Shown: one piece after another, positions 15,755 to 23,751 of the stretch
Layout of the letters: each line of letters begins with the position of its first letter
Numbering within the stretch: position 1 is the stretch's first letter
Assembly: GCA_031272775.1 (NCBI GenBank)
Contig: JAISTB010000004.1
Location: 1 to 59,009, forward strand
Reading direction: 5' to 3'
Length of the DNA: 59,009 nt
Source of the DNA: Fusobacteriaceae bacterium
Lineage (GTDB): Bacteria; Fusobacteriota; Fusobacteriia; Fusobacteriales; Fusobacteriaceae
The notes under the pieces: generated by a model
Told to the model about the DNA's origin: nothing
Databases searched by the model: none
What the model saw: only the letters and a program-made list of their open reading frames with translations
Program-made: the position numbers and the translations under genes

Positions 15755-16546
15755 TTACCCTTTGATTGCCAGCCGCCACATGTGATCGAGAGGTCCCGCG
15801 CCCTGACCGAGGTCCAGCATTTGAGCCAGCGCCCCCGTCAGATAGTCCTTGGCTCGGCTGACGCTTTGAGCCAGCGGGAAGCCTGCCGCCAGATTGCAGG
15901 CAATGGCCGACGAAAGCGTACAACCGGTACCGTGCGTATTGGGATTGGCTATCCGTTCGGCATGGAACCACTGGGCCTTTCCGTCTTCAATGAGGACGTC
16001 GGACGCGTCCGCGACATTATGGCCGCCTTTGACGAGAACGGATGTCCCGGTTTGTTCGGAAATGGCGAAGCCCGCCTGTACCATATCGGCTTCATTGCGG
16101 ACCGGACATCCCCAGAGCATTTCGGCCTCGGGAATATTGGGCGTAATGACGGTCGCCAGAGGGAGCAGCGTTTTGATCAGCGCCTCCTGCGCGCCGGGGG
16201 CCAGGAGCCTCGCGCCCGAAGTGGCCGCCATGACGGGATCCGCCACGATGTTTTTCGCATGATAAAAGCGAAGCCTTTCGGCAATCGCTTCGATCAGGGC
16301 GCTGTCCGCCACCATGCCGATTTTGACGGCGTCGGGGTAAATATCGGTAAATATGCAATCCAGCTGGTTTTTGAGAAAGGCCGGCGTCACGCCAAGGATA
16401 TCGCTCACGCCGAGGGTATTTTGCGCGGTAAGGGCGGTGATGGCGCTCATGGCGTACATCCTGTGGGCCGTCATGGTTTTTATGTCCGCCTGGATTCCCG
16501 CTCCGCCGCTACAGTCGGAACCCGCAATGGTCAATACTTTATACAT
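15755..16546 (-). CDS. thiD: Hydroxymethylpyrimidine/phosphomethylpyrimidine kinase ThiD
   Basis: A ribokinase-fold kinase of 263 residues that phosphorylates hydroxymethylpyrimidine (HMP) to HMP-P and then HMP-PP for thiamine synthesis. The N-terminus TIAGSDCSGGAGIQADIKT, the VADPVMAATSG core and the NTHGTGCTLSSAIA anion hole with catalytic cysteine region are all intact. The chosen ATG at 16544-16546 follows AGGGGATTTTCG and overlaps the end of the HAD gene; the longer open frame would reach far into that gene. It is the last gene of the TPP-controlled salvage operon and, together with cytX, supplies the pyrimidine half. Confidence 0.93.
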   Translation of the reverse strand: MYKVLTIAGSDCSGGAGIQADIKTMTAHRMYAMSAITALTAQNTLGVSDILGVTPAFLKNQLDCIFTDIYPDAVKIGMVADSALIEAIAERLRFYHAKNIVADPVMAATSGARLLAPGAQEALIKTLLPLATVITPNIPEAEMLWGCPVRNEADMVQAGFAISEQTGTSVLVKGGHNVADASDVLIEDGKAQWFHAERIANPNTHGTGCTLSSAIACNLAAGFPLAQSVSRAKDYLTGALAQMLDLGQGAGPLDHMWRLAIKG

Positions 16547-17195
16547 CGAAAATCCCCTCCGTTTCATCAAATGTCGTAATGGCCGCGTCGGCCAGCCCTT
16601 CGATTTCCTCCCGCGCGTCCCGGTACCAGTCGTCATAGACGGCGACTACCTGATATCCCGCGTTTTTCGCTGTCCTCATGGCGTAGGGGGCGTCTTCGAA
16701 GACGACGGTTTCCCCGGGCAACGTGCCCAGACGCTCCCGAGCCCGATCAAAGATCAGGGGTTCCGCCTTCCCGGTCTCCAACTCGACGGCCGTAAACATA
16801 TCCGGTATATAGGCCGAGATTCCGCAACGCTCGAGGGCAGGCGCCAAAAGCCAGCGAAAATTTGAGGTAGCGATACACATGGGAATGCCTCGCGCCTTCA
16901 GCTTTGCCAAAAAAGGCAGGACGCCGGGCTTGGCTTCCACGGTAAAGGCGTAAAACTCCCGGACCATGTCCGTGATTTCTTCCAAAATCTGCGGGATCTC
17001 CCCGGGCAGGCCGTAGGTCTTTTTCAAGTAAGCGGCCACTTCCGCCATCTCCAAGGCCTGAAGGGTTTGCGAAAGGCCCGCCTCGGCTTCGACGCCCCGT
17101 TTTCGCAGGAACATCGCCCCCAGATCCTTCCAGATTGCCATGGAATCCAGCAGCGTCCCGTCTGCGTCAAAAACCGCCCCCCGTAGCTTGATCAT
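16539..17195 (-). CDS. HAD-superfamily phosphatase in the thiamine operon
   Basis: A 218-residue HAD hydrolase of the phosphoglucomutase-like subgroup. Motif I is FDADGTLLDSM, motif II CIATSNF, and motifs III/IV are seen at KAEPLIFDRAR and VVFEDAPYAMRTAKNAG, with a helical cap between. It overlaps thiE by four bases and thiD by eight, so it is embedded in the thiamine salvage operon. Anaerobes that salvage thiamine often need a phosphatase acting on thiamine phosphate or pyrimidine phosphates; that role here is inferred from position only. A kinase for TMP (thiL) or pyrophosphorylation is not encoded in the window. Confidence 0.8.
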   Translation of the reverse strand: MIKLRGAVFDADGTLLDSMAIWKDLGAMFLRKRGVEAEAGLSQTLQALEMAEVAAYLKKTYGLPGEIPQILEEITDMVREFYAFTVEAKPGVLPFLAKLKARGIPMCIATSNFRWLLAPALERCGISAYIPDMFTAVELETGKAEPLIFDRARERLGTLPGETVVFEDAPYAMRTAKNAGYQVVAVYDDWYRDAREEIEGLADAAITTFDETEGIFDV

Positions 17196-17842
17196 ATTTT
17201 CCTCACCCTCACGATGTCCTCAATCGCCGTTTTCAATGCGCGACATTCGCGCTCGATATCCCGCGCCGCGAATACGGCCGATACCAGGGCGACCCCGGCG
17301 ATTCCCGTATCGCACAACGTCGGCAAATTTTCTTTCGTAATGCCCCCGATGGCGACGACAGGGATCCGGACCGCCTTGCAAATGGACGCCAGCGTCTCTT
17401 TTGAAACGGTTATGGCGTCGGGTTTCGTGGCCGTGGGAAATACCGCGCCGACGCCAAGATAATCGGCCCCCTGCGCTTCGGCGCGCAGGGCGTCTTCAAC
17501 AGTCTGGGCGGAAACGCCCAGCAGCATATCCCCGGGGATCCGCTTCCGGACAACCTCCACGGGCTCGTCGCTTTGCCCGATATGTACCCCGTCCGCTCCC
17601 GTGGCGATGGCGATATCCACATTGTCGTTGACGATAAAGGGAACGTCGTAGCGGCGGCACAGATTCTTTATTTCACGGGCTTCCGCGAGGAAATCCGCAA
17701 AAGGCAGGTCCTTTTCCCGCAGCTGTACGCAGGAGACGCCTCCTTTCAAGGCGGATTCCACCTGCAGGGCCAGGGAGTTTTCCCCGATCCAGGCCCGGTC
17801 CGTGACCGCGTAAAACGTCAGATATCCGCTATCGGAGCGCAT
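17192..17842 (-). CDS. thiE: Thiamine-phosphate synthase ThiE
   Basis: This 216-residue TIM-barrel enzyme joins HMP-PP and hydroxyethylthiazole phosphate to give thiamine phosphate. Family landmarks are visible in order: FYAVTDRAW, CVQLREKDLP, PFIVNDNVDIA, GADGVHIGQSD, LGVSAQTVEDA, ADYLGVGAVFPTATKPDA and VVAIGGITKEN. The gene overlaps thiM by 14 bp and the HAD gene by 4 bp, which points to strict co-translation. As with its neighbours it is expected to be regulated by the TPP riboswitch before cytX. Confidence 0.94.
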   Translation of the reverse strand: MRSDSGYLTFYAVTDRAWIGENSLALQVESALKGGVSCVQLREKDLPFADFLAEAREIKNLCRRYDVPFIVNDNVDIAIATGADGVHIGQSDEPVEVVRKRIPGDMLLGVSAQTVEDALRAEAQGADYLGVGAVFPTATKPDAITVSKETLASICKAVRIPVVAIGGITKENLPTLCDTGIAGVALVSAVFAARDIERECRALKTAIEDIVRVRKI

Positions 17843-18650
17843 ATTTCGCCCCCGCTTCCAGCGCCTCCCCCGTCATGGCGTAGACGGCGTCCAGCAAATA
17901 TTGCCGGAAGGCGCCGTTTCCGTCTTTTTCCGTCATGCGGGCCCGGGCGGTCTCTCCGGCGAAACCCATGGCGACAACGGCGGCCGCGGCCGCGGTCAGC
18001 AGATCGTCGGGATTTGCGGTGAGGTAAGCCGCGACCAGGGCCGAGAGCATACAGCCCGTGCCGGTGATCCGGCTCATATCGGGATGACCGTTCCGGATCA
18101 CATAGGCCGTATCTTTGTCGGCCACAAGGTCGATTGCGCCCGTGGCGATAATGAGCGCCCCCGTTTCCCGGGAAAAGCTCTTGACAAAGGAAACCGCGTT
18201 CTCAAGATTTTCGTCGGTCACCTTGTCGGCCACGTTGGCGTCGACGCCCTGGGTCCCCGAGGTTCCGGCGGCAATGGCTTTGATTTCCGAGATATTTCCG
18301 CGAATGGCGGTAAATCTGATTTCATGAAGCAACCCGGTCGCCGTTTCCGTCCTGAGCGTCGAAGCCCCGGCTCCCACGGGATCGAGCACGACCATGTGCC
18401 TGAGTTCGTTGGCTTTCTTGCCCGCCGCGAACATGGCGGGAATCGTGCGCCGGTTGAGCGTCCCGATATTGATGGCGAGCCCCCCGCAAATCGAGGTAAT
18501 ATCAGCGGCTTCGTCGATCTCGTCGGCCATGATGGGGGCCGCCCCCGAGGCCAGCAGGATATTGGCCACGTCGTTGACCGTGACGTAATTCGTGATGTTA
18601 TGAATCAGCGCGCCGTTTTTCCGTAAATTTTCCAGTTTTTCCTTAAACAT
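17829..18650 (-). CDS. thiM: Hydroxyethylthiazole kinase ThiM
   Basis: A 273-residue ribokinase-fold kinase that phosphorylates 4-methyl-5-hydroxyethylthiazole, the salvaged thiazole half of thiamine. IHNITNYVTVNDVAN, LVLDPVGAGAS-type (here VVLDPVGAGASTLR), RGNISEIKA and the RITGTGCMLSALVAAYL anion-hole segment are conserved. It overlaps cytX by eight bases upstream and thiE by 14 downstream. Presence of thiM with thiD and thiE, and absence of thiC or thiG/H here, suggests salvage rather than full synthesis, as far as this window shows. Confidence 0.94.
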   Translation of the reverse strand: MFKEKLENLRKNGALIHNITNYVTVNDVANILLASGAAPIMADEIDEAADITSICGGLAINIGTLNRRTIPAMFAAGKKANELRHMVVLDPVGAGASTLRTETATGLLHEIRFTAIRGNISEIKAIAAGTSGTQGVDANVADKVTDENLENAVSFVKSFSRETGALIIATGAIDLVADKDTAYVIRNGHPDMSRITGTGCMLSALVAAYLTANPDDLLTAAAAAVVAMGFAGETARARMTEKDGNGAFRQYLLDAVYAMTGEALEAGAKYALR

Positions 18651-19821
18651 GAAGAACTCCTTTCATAAAAAATTTTCTGACCACAATACACAGTCCACCC
18701 GTAAGTATCATCACGGGAAGCGTATTTCCAAGAGGGGTGTCGATCTTCAGAAAGATCCTGTACAGGACGAAGCCCACGAGCCAGATCAGAAGATTGCCCA
18801 AATCATAAGCCTTTTTCCCGGCGTCCCGCCCGAGGATAAAATAATCGACGATGAGGATCGCGATCATCGGCGCGAAGACGGAGCCGATCAGATAGAGGAA
18901 GCCCTCCATTCGCGTAATCGGCGTAAAAACCGCGAGCAGTATCCCCAGAATGCAAACAAGGGCGGCCGCGGGCTTTTCCCGGAAATGCCGGGAGACGCTC
19001 TCGCTGCTGACTCCAGCCGACCAGACGTCCAGAAACGTCGTCGTTACTGTGGAAAAGACCACGATGAACAACGCAATGGCGGCAAGCCCGACGCCCGACA
19101 TGATCTTGGCGATATCGCTTTCTCCGGTGTAGAGGGCCGCGCCCATGCCGATGGCGTACATCCAGCAGCTCGTCGCGAAATAGACGAGAGCGCTGACGGC
19201 AGGGGCTTTCCCGGGATCCTTTGAAGAGCGGGTGTAATCGGAGATCAAGGGGAGCCACGAAAGGGGCATGGCGGCCGAAAGTTCCACGGCGACCCCGAAA
19301 GAAAGCGCTTCCGCCGAGGGCAGCGATTTTCCCCCCTTGAAGACGATCGTGGAGAGAACCAGCGTCAGCAGAAAGAGCGCGCTCATGGCCGCGAGATTCA
19401 ATTTTTGCAAATGCCTGAAATCAATGAGGATCCAGACGAGAACCAGCGCCCCGATGGCGCATTCCCAGAGAGAGACCCCCAAAAAAGGCGCGGCGGTCGC
19501 GGCCGATTCCCCGCCCGAAGCGATCATGATCGCGGTCCAGCCCGCCAGTTGCAGCACATTCAGCAGGGAAAAAAGCAGCGAGCCCTTTTGCCCGAAGGAG
19601 ATCTTGACGGTCTCCATGGCGCTTTTTCCGGTCCTCGCCCCGATGACCCCCGCGAGATAGAGCAGCCCGCAGCCGATTACGTGCCCCGCGATAATGGCGG
19701 CAAAACCCTTTTTCAAACCCAGCGGCGCGAAAAGCGCTCCGGTCAGGATCTCGGCGATGGAGACCGCCGCCCCGAACCAGATCAGGCCCTGGGACAGGGT
19801 AGAGCTTTTCTCTTGTTCCAT
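18643..19821 (-). CDS. cytX: CytX, putative hydroxymethylpyrimidine transporter (NCS1 family)
   Basis: A 392-residue NCS1-family carrier with about twelve helices. WFGAAVSIAEILTGALFAP is the first-helix region and PLSWLPLISDYTRSSKDP carries the conserved DYTR motif of the CytX branch. These proteins are predicted to take up the HMP precursor of thiamine across the inner membrane. The gene is the first in the salvage operon; AAAGGAGGAATT precedes ATG 19821. Its leader holds a TPP aptamer and an adjoining terminator, so expression should fall when thiamine pyrophosphate is abundant. Confidence 0.9.
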   Translation of the reverse strand: MEQEKSSTLSQGLIWFGAAVSIAEILTGALFAPLGLKKGFAAIIAGHVIGCGLLYLAGVIGARTGKSAMETVKISFGQKGSLLFSLLNVLQLAGWTAIMIASGGESAATAAPFLGVSLWECAIGALVLVWILIDFRHLQKLNLAAMSALFLLTLVLSTIVFKGGKSLPSAEALSFGVAVELSAAMPLSWLPLISDYTRSSKDPGKAPAVSALVYFATSCWMYAIGMGAALYTGESDIAKIMSGVGLAAIALFIVVFSTVTTTFLDVWSAGVSSESVSRHFREKPAAALVCILGILLAVFTPITRMEGFLYLIGSVFAPMIAILIVDYFILGRDAGKKAYDLGNLLIWLVGFVLYRIFLKIDTPLGNTLPVMILTGGLCIVVRKFFMKGVLHV

Positions 19822-19881
19822 AATTCCTCCTTTAGTATGGGGAACAGGGGGAAATCCGACGGATTCGGCTTATTTTTTCCG

Positions 19882-19914
19882 ACAAAAAAGGTTGAAATAT
19901 GAATTTCAACCTTT
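19882..19914 (-). terminator. Terminator of the TPP riboswitch expression platform
   Basis: On the minus strand a perfect 12-bp stem AAAGGTTGAAAT/ATTTCAACCTTT (19903-19914 with 19887-19898) is followed by a T run. It sits 16 bases after the TPP aptamer and 60 bases before cytX, where a ligand-controlled attenuator is expected. Confidence 0.88.
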
Positions 19915-19930
19915 TACGTTTGCTGTCAAA

Positions 19931-20007
19931 ACTTCCTACGGCGGCATTATCCGCATCAGGTCAAAAGGGTCGAATAAATTCCTCTCAGCCGGTCCCCCGG
20001 CTCCCCT
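19931..20007 (-). ncRNA. TPP (THI-box) riboswitch aptamer
   Basis: The minus strand reads GGGGAGCC, then GGCTGAGAGGA, ACCCTTTTGACCTGAT, GGATAATGCC and GTAGGAAGT, the conserved blocks of the thi-box in the correct order. It lies just before cytX-thiM-thiE-HAD-thiD and about 30 bp after the ferritin stop, with no terminator between, so read-through from ferritin is possible. Confidence 0.96.
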
Positions 20008-20036
20008 GTTTCTTGATTATTCGGTTTTTTTGATCT

Positions 20037-20561
20037 TCAGGTATCGGAGGACGTCCCCGCGAAGGGATCCGTAAAGGTCCTGCCCGCGAATTCCGTATCC
20101 AGCGTGTAGATCTGACTCACGTTGTCGCCGATCAACCGCAGCTTGGTGAGAATTTCATTGGCCGTGGCCTCTTCCTCCACCTGCTCGTTCACATACCACA
20201 TGATAAAGTTGTAACTCGCGTGGTCGGCTTCTTTGAGGCTGACCGTGGCGATGTTGTTGATAAGATCCGTCACATGCTGTTCGTGCTTCAAAACCTGCTC
20301 ATAGACTTCGACCAGCGTCTTCCATTTGCCCTCGGGCTTTTTTACCGCGTCGAAGGACGGCTGATAATCCCGGTCCAGAAGAAAATCGTAAATGTGCGTC
20401 CCGTGGGCCATCTCTTCCTTGGCCTGAATCCTGAGCCAGTTGGCGAAGCCCTTGAAGCCCTGAATGTCCGCCCAGGCCGACATGGCCAGATAGAGATAGG
20501 CCGAGTAGAATTCCGCGTTGATTTGGTCGTTTAAAACCTTTGCCACTTTTTCTTTAATCAT
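20037..20561 (-). CDS. ftnA: Non-haem bacterial ferritin
   Basis: A 174-residue ferritin that stores iron in a 24-subunit shell. The ferroxidase-centre residues are visible: the glutamate in NAEFYSAYLYL, the EEMAHG pair of glutamate and histidine, and the glutamates/glutamine of the YVNEQVEEEA helix. The length and four-helix pattern are normal. AAGGAG precedes ATG 20561 and a good promoter lies about 40 bp upstream. The next element downstream on the same strand is the thiamine riboswitch. Confidence 0.94.
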   Translation of the reverse strand: MIKEKVAKVLNDQINAEFYSAYLYLAMSAWADIQGFKGFANWLRIQAKEEMAHGTHIYDFLLDRDYQPSFDAVKKPEGKWKTLVEVYEQVLKHEQHVTDLINNIATVSLKEADHASYNFIMWYVNEQVEEEATANEILTKLRLIGDNVSQIYTLDTEFAGRTFTDPFAGTSSDT

Positions 20562-20595
20562 AGCTCACTCCTTTGTGTCAATGTCTCTTTTCCCA

Positions 20596-20623
20596 ATTAT
20601 ACCACATTTTTTCTTTTATGCAA
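20596..20623 (-). promoter_or_regulatory. Promoter of the ferritin gene
   Basis: On the minus strand TTGCAT (20618-20623), a 16-nt spacer and TATAAT (20596-20601) precede the ferritin gene. No Fur-box-like palindrome is obvious nearby. Confidence 0.7.
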
Positions 20624-20689
20624 CAGAAAGATTTTTCAGCGATTTTACCGCATATTTTACCGCTTTTTTCAGAAAAAATATTTTTCAGC

Positions 20690-20718
20690 TTTTCAAAACA
20701 AAAATTTTGTGCTATAAT
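20690..20718 (+). promoter_or_regulatory. Promoter of tRNA-Pro
   Basis: TTTTCA (20690-20695), 17-nt spacer and TATAAT (20713-20718) lie about 35 bp before the tRNA gene. The spacer and flanks are very A+T-rich. Confidence 0.6.
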
Positions 20719-20753
20719 ATTAAAGCTGTGCGGATGATCGCGCAGCAACTTGA

Positions 20754-20830
20754 CGGAATGTAGTTCAGCCCGGTAGAATGCTTGCATGGGGTGCAAGAGG
20801 CCGCTGGTTCGAATCCAGTCATTCCGACCA
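20754..20830 (+). tRNA. tRNA-Pro (anticodon GGG)
   Basis: The sequence folds into a normal cloverleaf: acceptor CGGAATG/CATTCCG, anticodon stem CTTGC/GCAAG around loop ATGGGGT (anticodon GGG), T arm CTGGTTCGAATCCAG, and an encoded 3' ACCA. It reads Pro codon CCC and, by wobble, CCU. Confidence 0.95.
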
Positions 20831-20840
20831 TGAAAACAAC

Positions 20841-20872
20841 AAAGCCTCTCGGAAACTCCGAAAGGCTTTTTT
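20841..20872 (+). terminator. Terminator after tRNA-Pro
   Basis: A stem AAAGCCT-C-TCGGA/TCCGA-A-AGGCTTT with loop AAC is followed by TTTTTTC. The remaining sequence up to 21080 is A+T-rich with no gene that I can support. Confidence 0.85.
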
Positions 20873-21083
20873 CTTTCAAAAAATCCTTACTTGTTGACCA
20901 CTTTCCCCGAAATGCCAAAAATATAAAAAAATATAAAATTTATAAAATCCAATAAATATTGAAAACAGGCGTGACAGTGTTTATTTTATGGATTGATTTC
21001 AAATTTGTAACAATTAATGGTATATGCAAAGTAATAAAAAACATCCGATGACTTTTTCTCATGAGAATTCTCCGCCCGGAAAT

Positions 21084-21112
21084 TTGCTTTTTTTTGAAAA
21101 GCGTACTATAAT
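21084..21112 (+). promoter_or_regulatory. Promoter of the GntR-family gene
   Basis: TTGCTT (21084-21089), 17-nt spacer and TATAAT (21107-21112), about 50 bp before the start at 21166. Confidence 0.65.
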
Positions 21113-21165
21113 AAGAGTGACGATAAAGAAAACGTCGGAAATTTATCCCTACACAGGAGCGCGAC

Positions 21166-21837
21166 ATGATCATCGAAAAGACGAAATCCATGCGGGAGCA
21201 GGCTTATGAAATCCTGAGAAAAATGATTCTCGACGGGGAAATCCCGCCGGGAGAACGGATCAAGGAAATCGAGTATTCCCACAAGTTTCAGATCAGCAGG
21301 ACCCCGATCCGTGAGGCCTTGAGGATGCTGGAACTCGAGGGTCTCGTGGAAAACAACGACACGGGCGGCGTTATTGTGAAAAAAGTCACGGGCGGAGAAC
21401 TCCGGGAGCTCTACCGGATCCGGATCGCGCTCGAAGACATCGTGCTGGAGGAAGTTGTCAAATACGCGACCGAAGAGGACATCGCGGTCATTGAGCGGAT
21501 TATCCGCGATACGGCGGAGCAGATGAAGAAAAAGAACGACAAAAATGTCTTTCGGCTCTTCTCCCGCTTCAATCTGGAACTCCACCGGATTTCCCGCTTG
21601 CAGAGGGTTACGGACATGGTGAAAAACATGACGTCCTACCTTGAGCAGATCCGCCGGATGTCCATAGAAAACAAGGACAGACAGCAGGCGGCCTTCGCCG
21701 ATCATTCGGAAATGCTGGAGCTCATCAAAAACAAAGACCTCGACCGGCTCCTTGACCTGAATCATCGGCATCTGACCCGGTCCATGGACTTTGTTTCGAA
21801 ATACTTCGGCCAGATCAACGAGCCCAAAGCTGAATAA
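21166..21837 (+). CDS. GntR-family (FCD-type) regulator of the citrate cluster
   Basis: A 223-residue FadR/FCD-type GntR regulator. The winged helix covers about residues 8-75, with the family phrase EYSHKFQISRTPIREALRMLELEGLV. The all-helical FCD ligand domain follows: YRIRIALEDIVLEEV, then FSRFNLELHRISR and ADHSEMLELI with the metal/ligand histidines. FCD regulators sense carboxylic acids, often with a bound metal. It is directly upstream of oadA-citDEF-tct and has its own promoter and terminator, so it very likely responds to citrate or a breakdown product. Candidate operators lie around the promoter at 21966. Confidence 0.88.
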   Translation: MIIEKTKSMREQAYEILRKMILDGEIPPGERIKEIEYSHKFQISRTPIREALRMLELEGLVENNDTGGVIVKKVTGGELRELYRIRIALEDIVLEEVVKYATEEDIAVIERIIRDTAEQMKKKNDKNVFRLFSRFNLELHRISRLQRVTDMVKNMTSYLEQIRRMSIENKDRQQAAFADHSEMLELIKNKDLDRLLDLNHRHLTRSMDFVSKYFGQINEPKAE

Positions 21838-21842
21838 CCGTC

Positions 21843-21884
21843 AAAACCGCCATAATAAACCGCACAGCATTATAGCGGTTTTCT
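21843..21884 (+). terminator. Terminator after the GntR gene
   Basis: A 14-bp stem with one mismatch (AAAACCGCCATAAT with ATTATAGCGGTTTT) closes a 12-nt loop and runs into TTTTCTT. Confidence 0.75.
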
Positions 21885-21965
21885 TATATCAGACATTTTG
21901 ATTTGAAAGCGAACATTAAACGCGTTATCCATACCATTTGACCATAAAAAATACAAAAATTTCAG

Positions 21966-21994
21966 TTGACATCCGGGTAAAAATGTTGTATATT
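21966..21994 (+). promoter_or_regulatory. Promoter of the oadA-cit-tct cluster
   Basis: TTGACA (21966-21971), 17-nt spacer and TATATT (21989-21994). GTATATTCATAC overlaps the -10 box and is a GTAT/ATAC palindrome; GTACACTGAATAC follows about 15 bp later. Such short dyads are typical GntR-type binding sites, so they may be operators of the adjacent regulator. Confidence 0.65.
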
Positions 21995-22104
21995 CATACT
22001 AAGACCTGTACACTGAATACTGTATCCAAAGTTTTCGGGAAGCAGCGTCATTGAAGGGTTTGAGACGGGATATACGCCTTTTTCCGGTAAAAGGAGGAAG
22101 CATT

Positions 22105-23439
22105 ATGTCAGCAGTAAAAATCACGGAAACCTGTTTGCGGGACGGACACCAGTCCCTCCTGGCCACAAGACTGAAAACATCCGAGATGCTACCGATCATT
22201 GAAAAAATGGACGAAGTCGGCTATCACGCCATGGAAATCTGGGGCGGGGCGACCTTTGACTCCGCCATCCGCTACCTCAACGAAGATCCCTGGGAAAGAC
22301 TCCGGGAAATCAAGAAAAGAACGAAAAAAACAAAGCTGCAAATGCTTGTGCGGGGCCAAAATTTAGTGGGATACCGGCATTACGCCGACGATGTCGTGGA
22401 GCTCTTCGTCGCCAAATCCATTGAAAACGGCATCGACATCATCCGGACCTTCGACGCCCTCAACGATCTGAGGAACCTCGAGTCCTCCATCGCGGCCACA
22501 AAGAAGTACGGCGGCCACTGCCAGGGTTGTATCGCCTACGCCACGAGCCCGGTCCACACGATAGACTATTATGTGAATAAGGTCAAAGGATTGGAGCAAC
22601 TGGGCGTGGATTCCATCTGTATCAAGGATATGGCGGGGATCCTGCTCCCCAACGAGGCCTACGCCCTGATCAAAGAACTCAAAAAAATCACGGCGCTTCC
22701 CATCGAGATGCACACCCATTGCACGAGCGGCGTGGCGCAACTCATGTACCAGAAATCCGTCGAAGCGGGCGCGGATTGCATCGATACGGCCATTTCGACG
22801 CTTTCCAGCGGAACGAGCCAGCCGGCCACCGAAGTTTTCCAGGCGACCTGGCAGGGGACGGATCTCGATCCCGGGCTCAATATGGCCCTTCTCGAGGAAA
22901 TCGCCGATTATTTCAAGCCGATCCGGGCCGAATACGTGAAAGAGGGCATTTTGAAAATCAACGCCATGTATACGGACCCCAAGGCCCTGATCTACCAGAT
23001 CCCCGGCGGCATGCTGTCCAATCTCATGGCCCAGCTCGAAGGCATGAAGGCCTTTTCCAAATACGAGGCCGTGCTGAAGGAAGTGCCTCTCGTGAGAAAA
23101 GACCTCGGCTATCCGCCGCTGGTGACGCCCATGTCCCAGATGGTGGGCGCCCAGGCCGTATTTAACGTCATGATGGGCGAACGCTACAAAGTGGTCCCCA
23201 AAGAAATCAAAAACTATGTCAAAGGTCTCTACGGACAGCCGCCCGCGCCCTTTGACCCCGAGATCCAGAAAAAGATCATCGGCGACGACGTCCCGGTGAC
23301 CGTACGCCCGGCGGATCTTTTGGCGCCGGAGCTCCCGAAATGTCAGGAAGAAATCGGCGCCCTGGCCAAAACGCCCGAAGATCTCCTGATGTACGCGATT
23401 TATCCCGATATCGCGAAAAAATACCTGGAAACCAGATAA
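22105..23439 (+). CDS. oadA: Oxaloacetate decarboxylase alpha / carboxyltransferase subunit without biotin domain
   Basis: A 444-residue carboxyltransferase TIM barrel plus its helical conserved domain. RDGHQSLLATR, the metal-site MHTHCTSG and the GGMLSNL region are those of oxaloacetate decarboxylase alpha and pyruvate carboxylase subunit B. It would move CO2 from oxaloacetate to biotin, giving pyruvate. The protein ends at YPDIAKKYLETR and lacks the usual C-terminal biotinyl domain with its MKM motif, so a separate biotin carrier and the sodium-pump beta subunit must be encoded elsewhere. ATG 22105 follows AAGGAGG. It is first in the citrate fermentation operon. Confidence 0.88.
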   Translation: MSAVKITETCLRDGHQSLLATRLKTSEMLPIIEKMDEVGYHAMEIWGGATFDSAIRYLNEDPWERLREIKKRTKKTKLQMLVRGQNLVGYRHYADDVVELFVAKSIENGIDIIRTFDALNDLRNLESSIAATKKYGGHCQGCIAYATSPVHTIDYYVNKVKGLEQLGVDSICIKDMAGILLPNEAYALIKELKKITALPIEMHTHCTSGVAQLMYQKSVEAGADCIDTAISTLSSGTSQPATEVFQATWQGTDLDPGLNMALLEEIADYFKPIRAEYVKEGILKINAMYTDPKALIYQIPGGMLSNLMAQLEGMKAFSKYEAVLKEVPLVRKDLGYPPLVTPMSQMVGAQAVFNVMMGERYKVVPKEIKNYVKGLYGQPPAPFDPEIQKKIIGDDVPVTVRPADLLAPELPKCQEEIGALAKTPEDLLMYAIYPDIAKKYLETR

Positions 23440-23475
23440 AAAAACAGAAAACATCTCCATAAATGAGGTAAAGCA

Positions 23476-23751
23476 ATGAGCAGAACAGGCATTTGCGGAA
23501 ACGAAAAGGATTCGGACGTCCTTGTGACCGTCGATCTCGATCACAGCGGCGTCGACATTACCCTCGACTCCAAACTGAAAAAAATGTTCGGCCCCCTGAT
23601 GGTACAGGCCGTAAAGGACGCGCTGGCGGAACTGGGCCTGGAAAACGCCGCCGTCACGGTCAAAGATTTCGGCGCTTTGGATTTCGCGATCCGGGCCCGG
23701 GTCAAGACCGCCGTCAAACGGGCGCAAAGGGGAGGCGATGGGAATTGCTGA
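23476..23751 (+). CDS. citD: Citrate lyase acyl carrier protein (gamma subunit) CitD
   Basis: A 91-residue acyl carrier subunit. The GNEKDSDVLVTVD stretch contains the serine (S13) that in known CitD proteins carries the phosphoribosyl-dephospho-CoA group, and ALDFAIRARVKTAVKRA is the typical C-terminal strand-helix. It carries acetyl and citryl thioesters between the other two subunits. The end overlaps citE by seven bases. Enzymes that make and attach the prosthetic group (citG, citX) and the activating ligase citC are not in this window. Confidence 0.9.
   Translation: MSRTGICGNEKDSDVLVTVDLDHSGVDITLDSKLKKMFGPLMVQAVKDALAELGLENAAVTVKDFGALDFAIRARVKTAVKRAQRGGDGNC

Noticed and set aside
20712-20918. 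Minus-strand frame reading MTGFEPAAS and similar
   Set aside because: This is the well-known false protein made by translating the antisense strand of a tRNA; it lies over tRNA-Pro.
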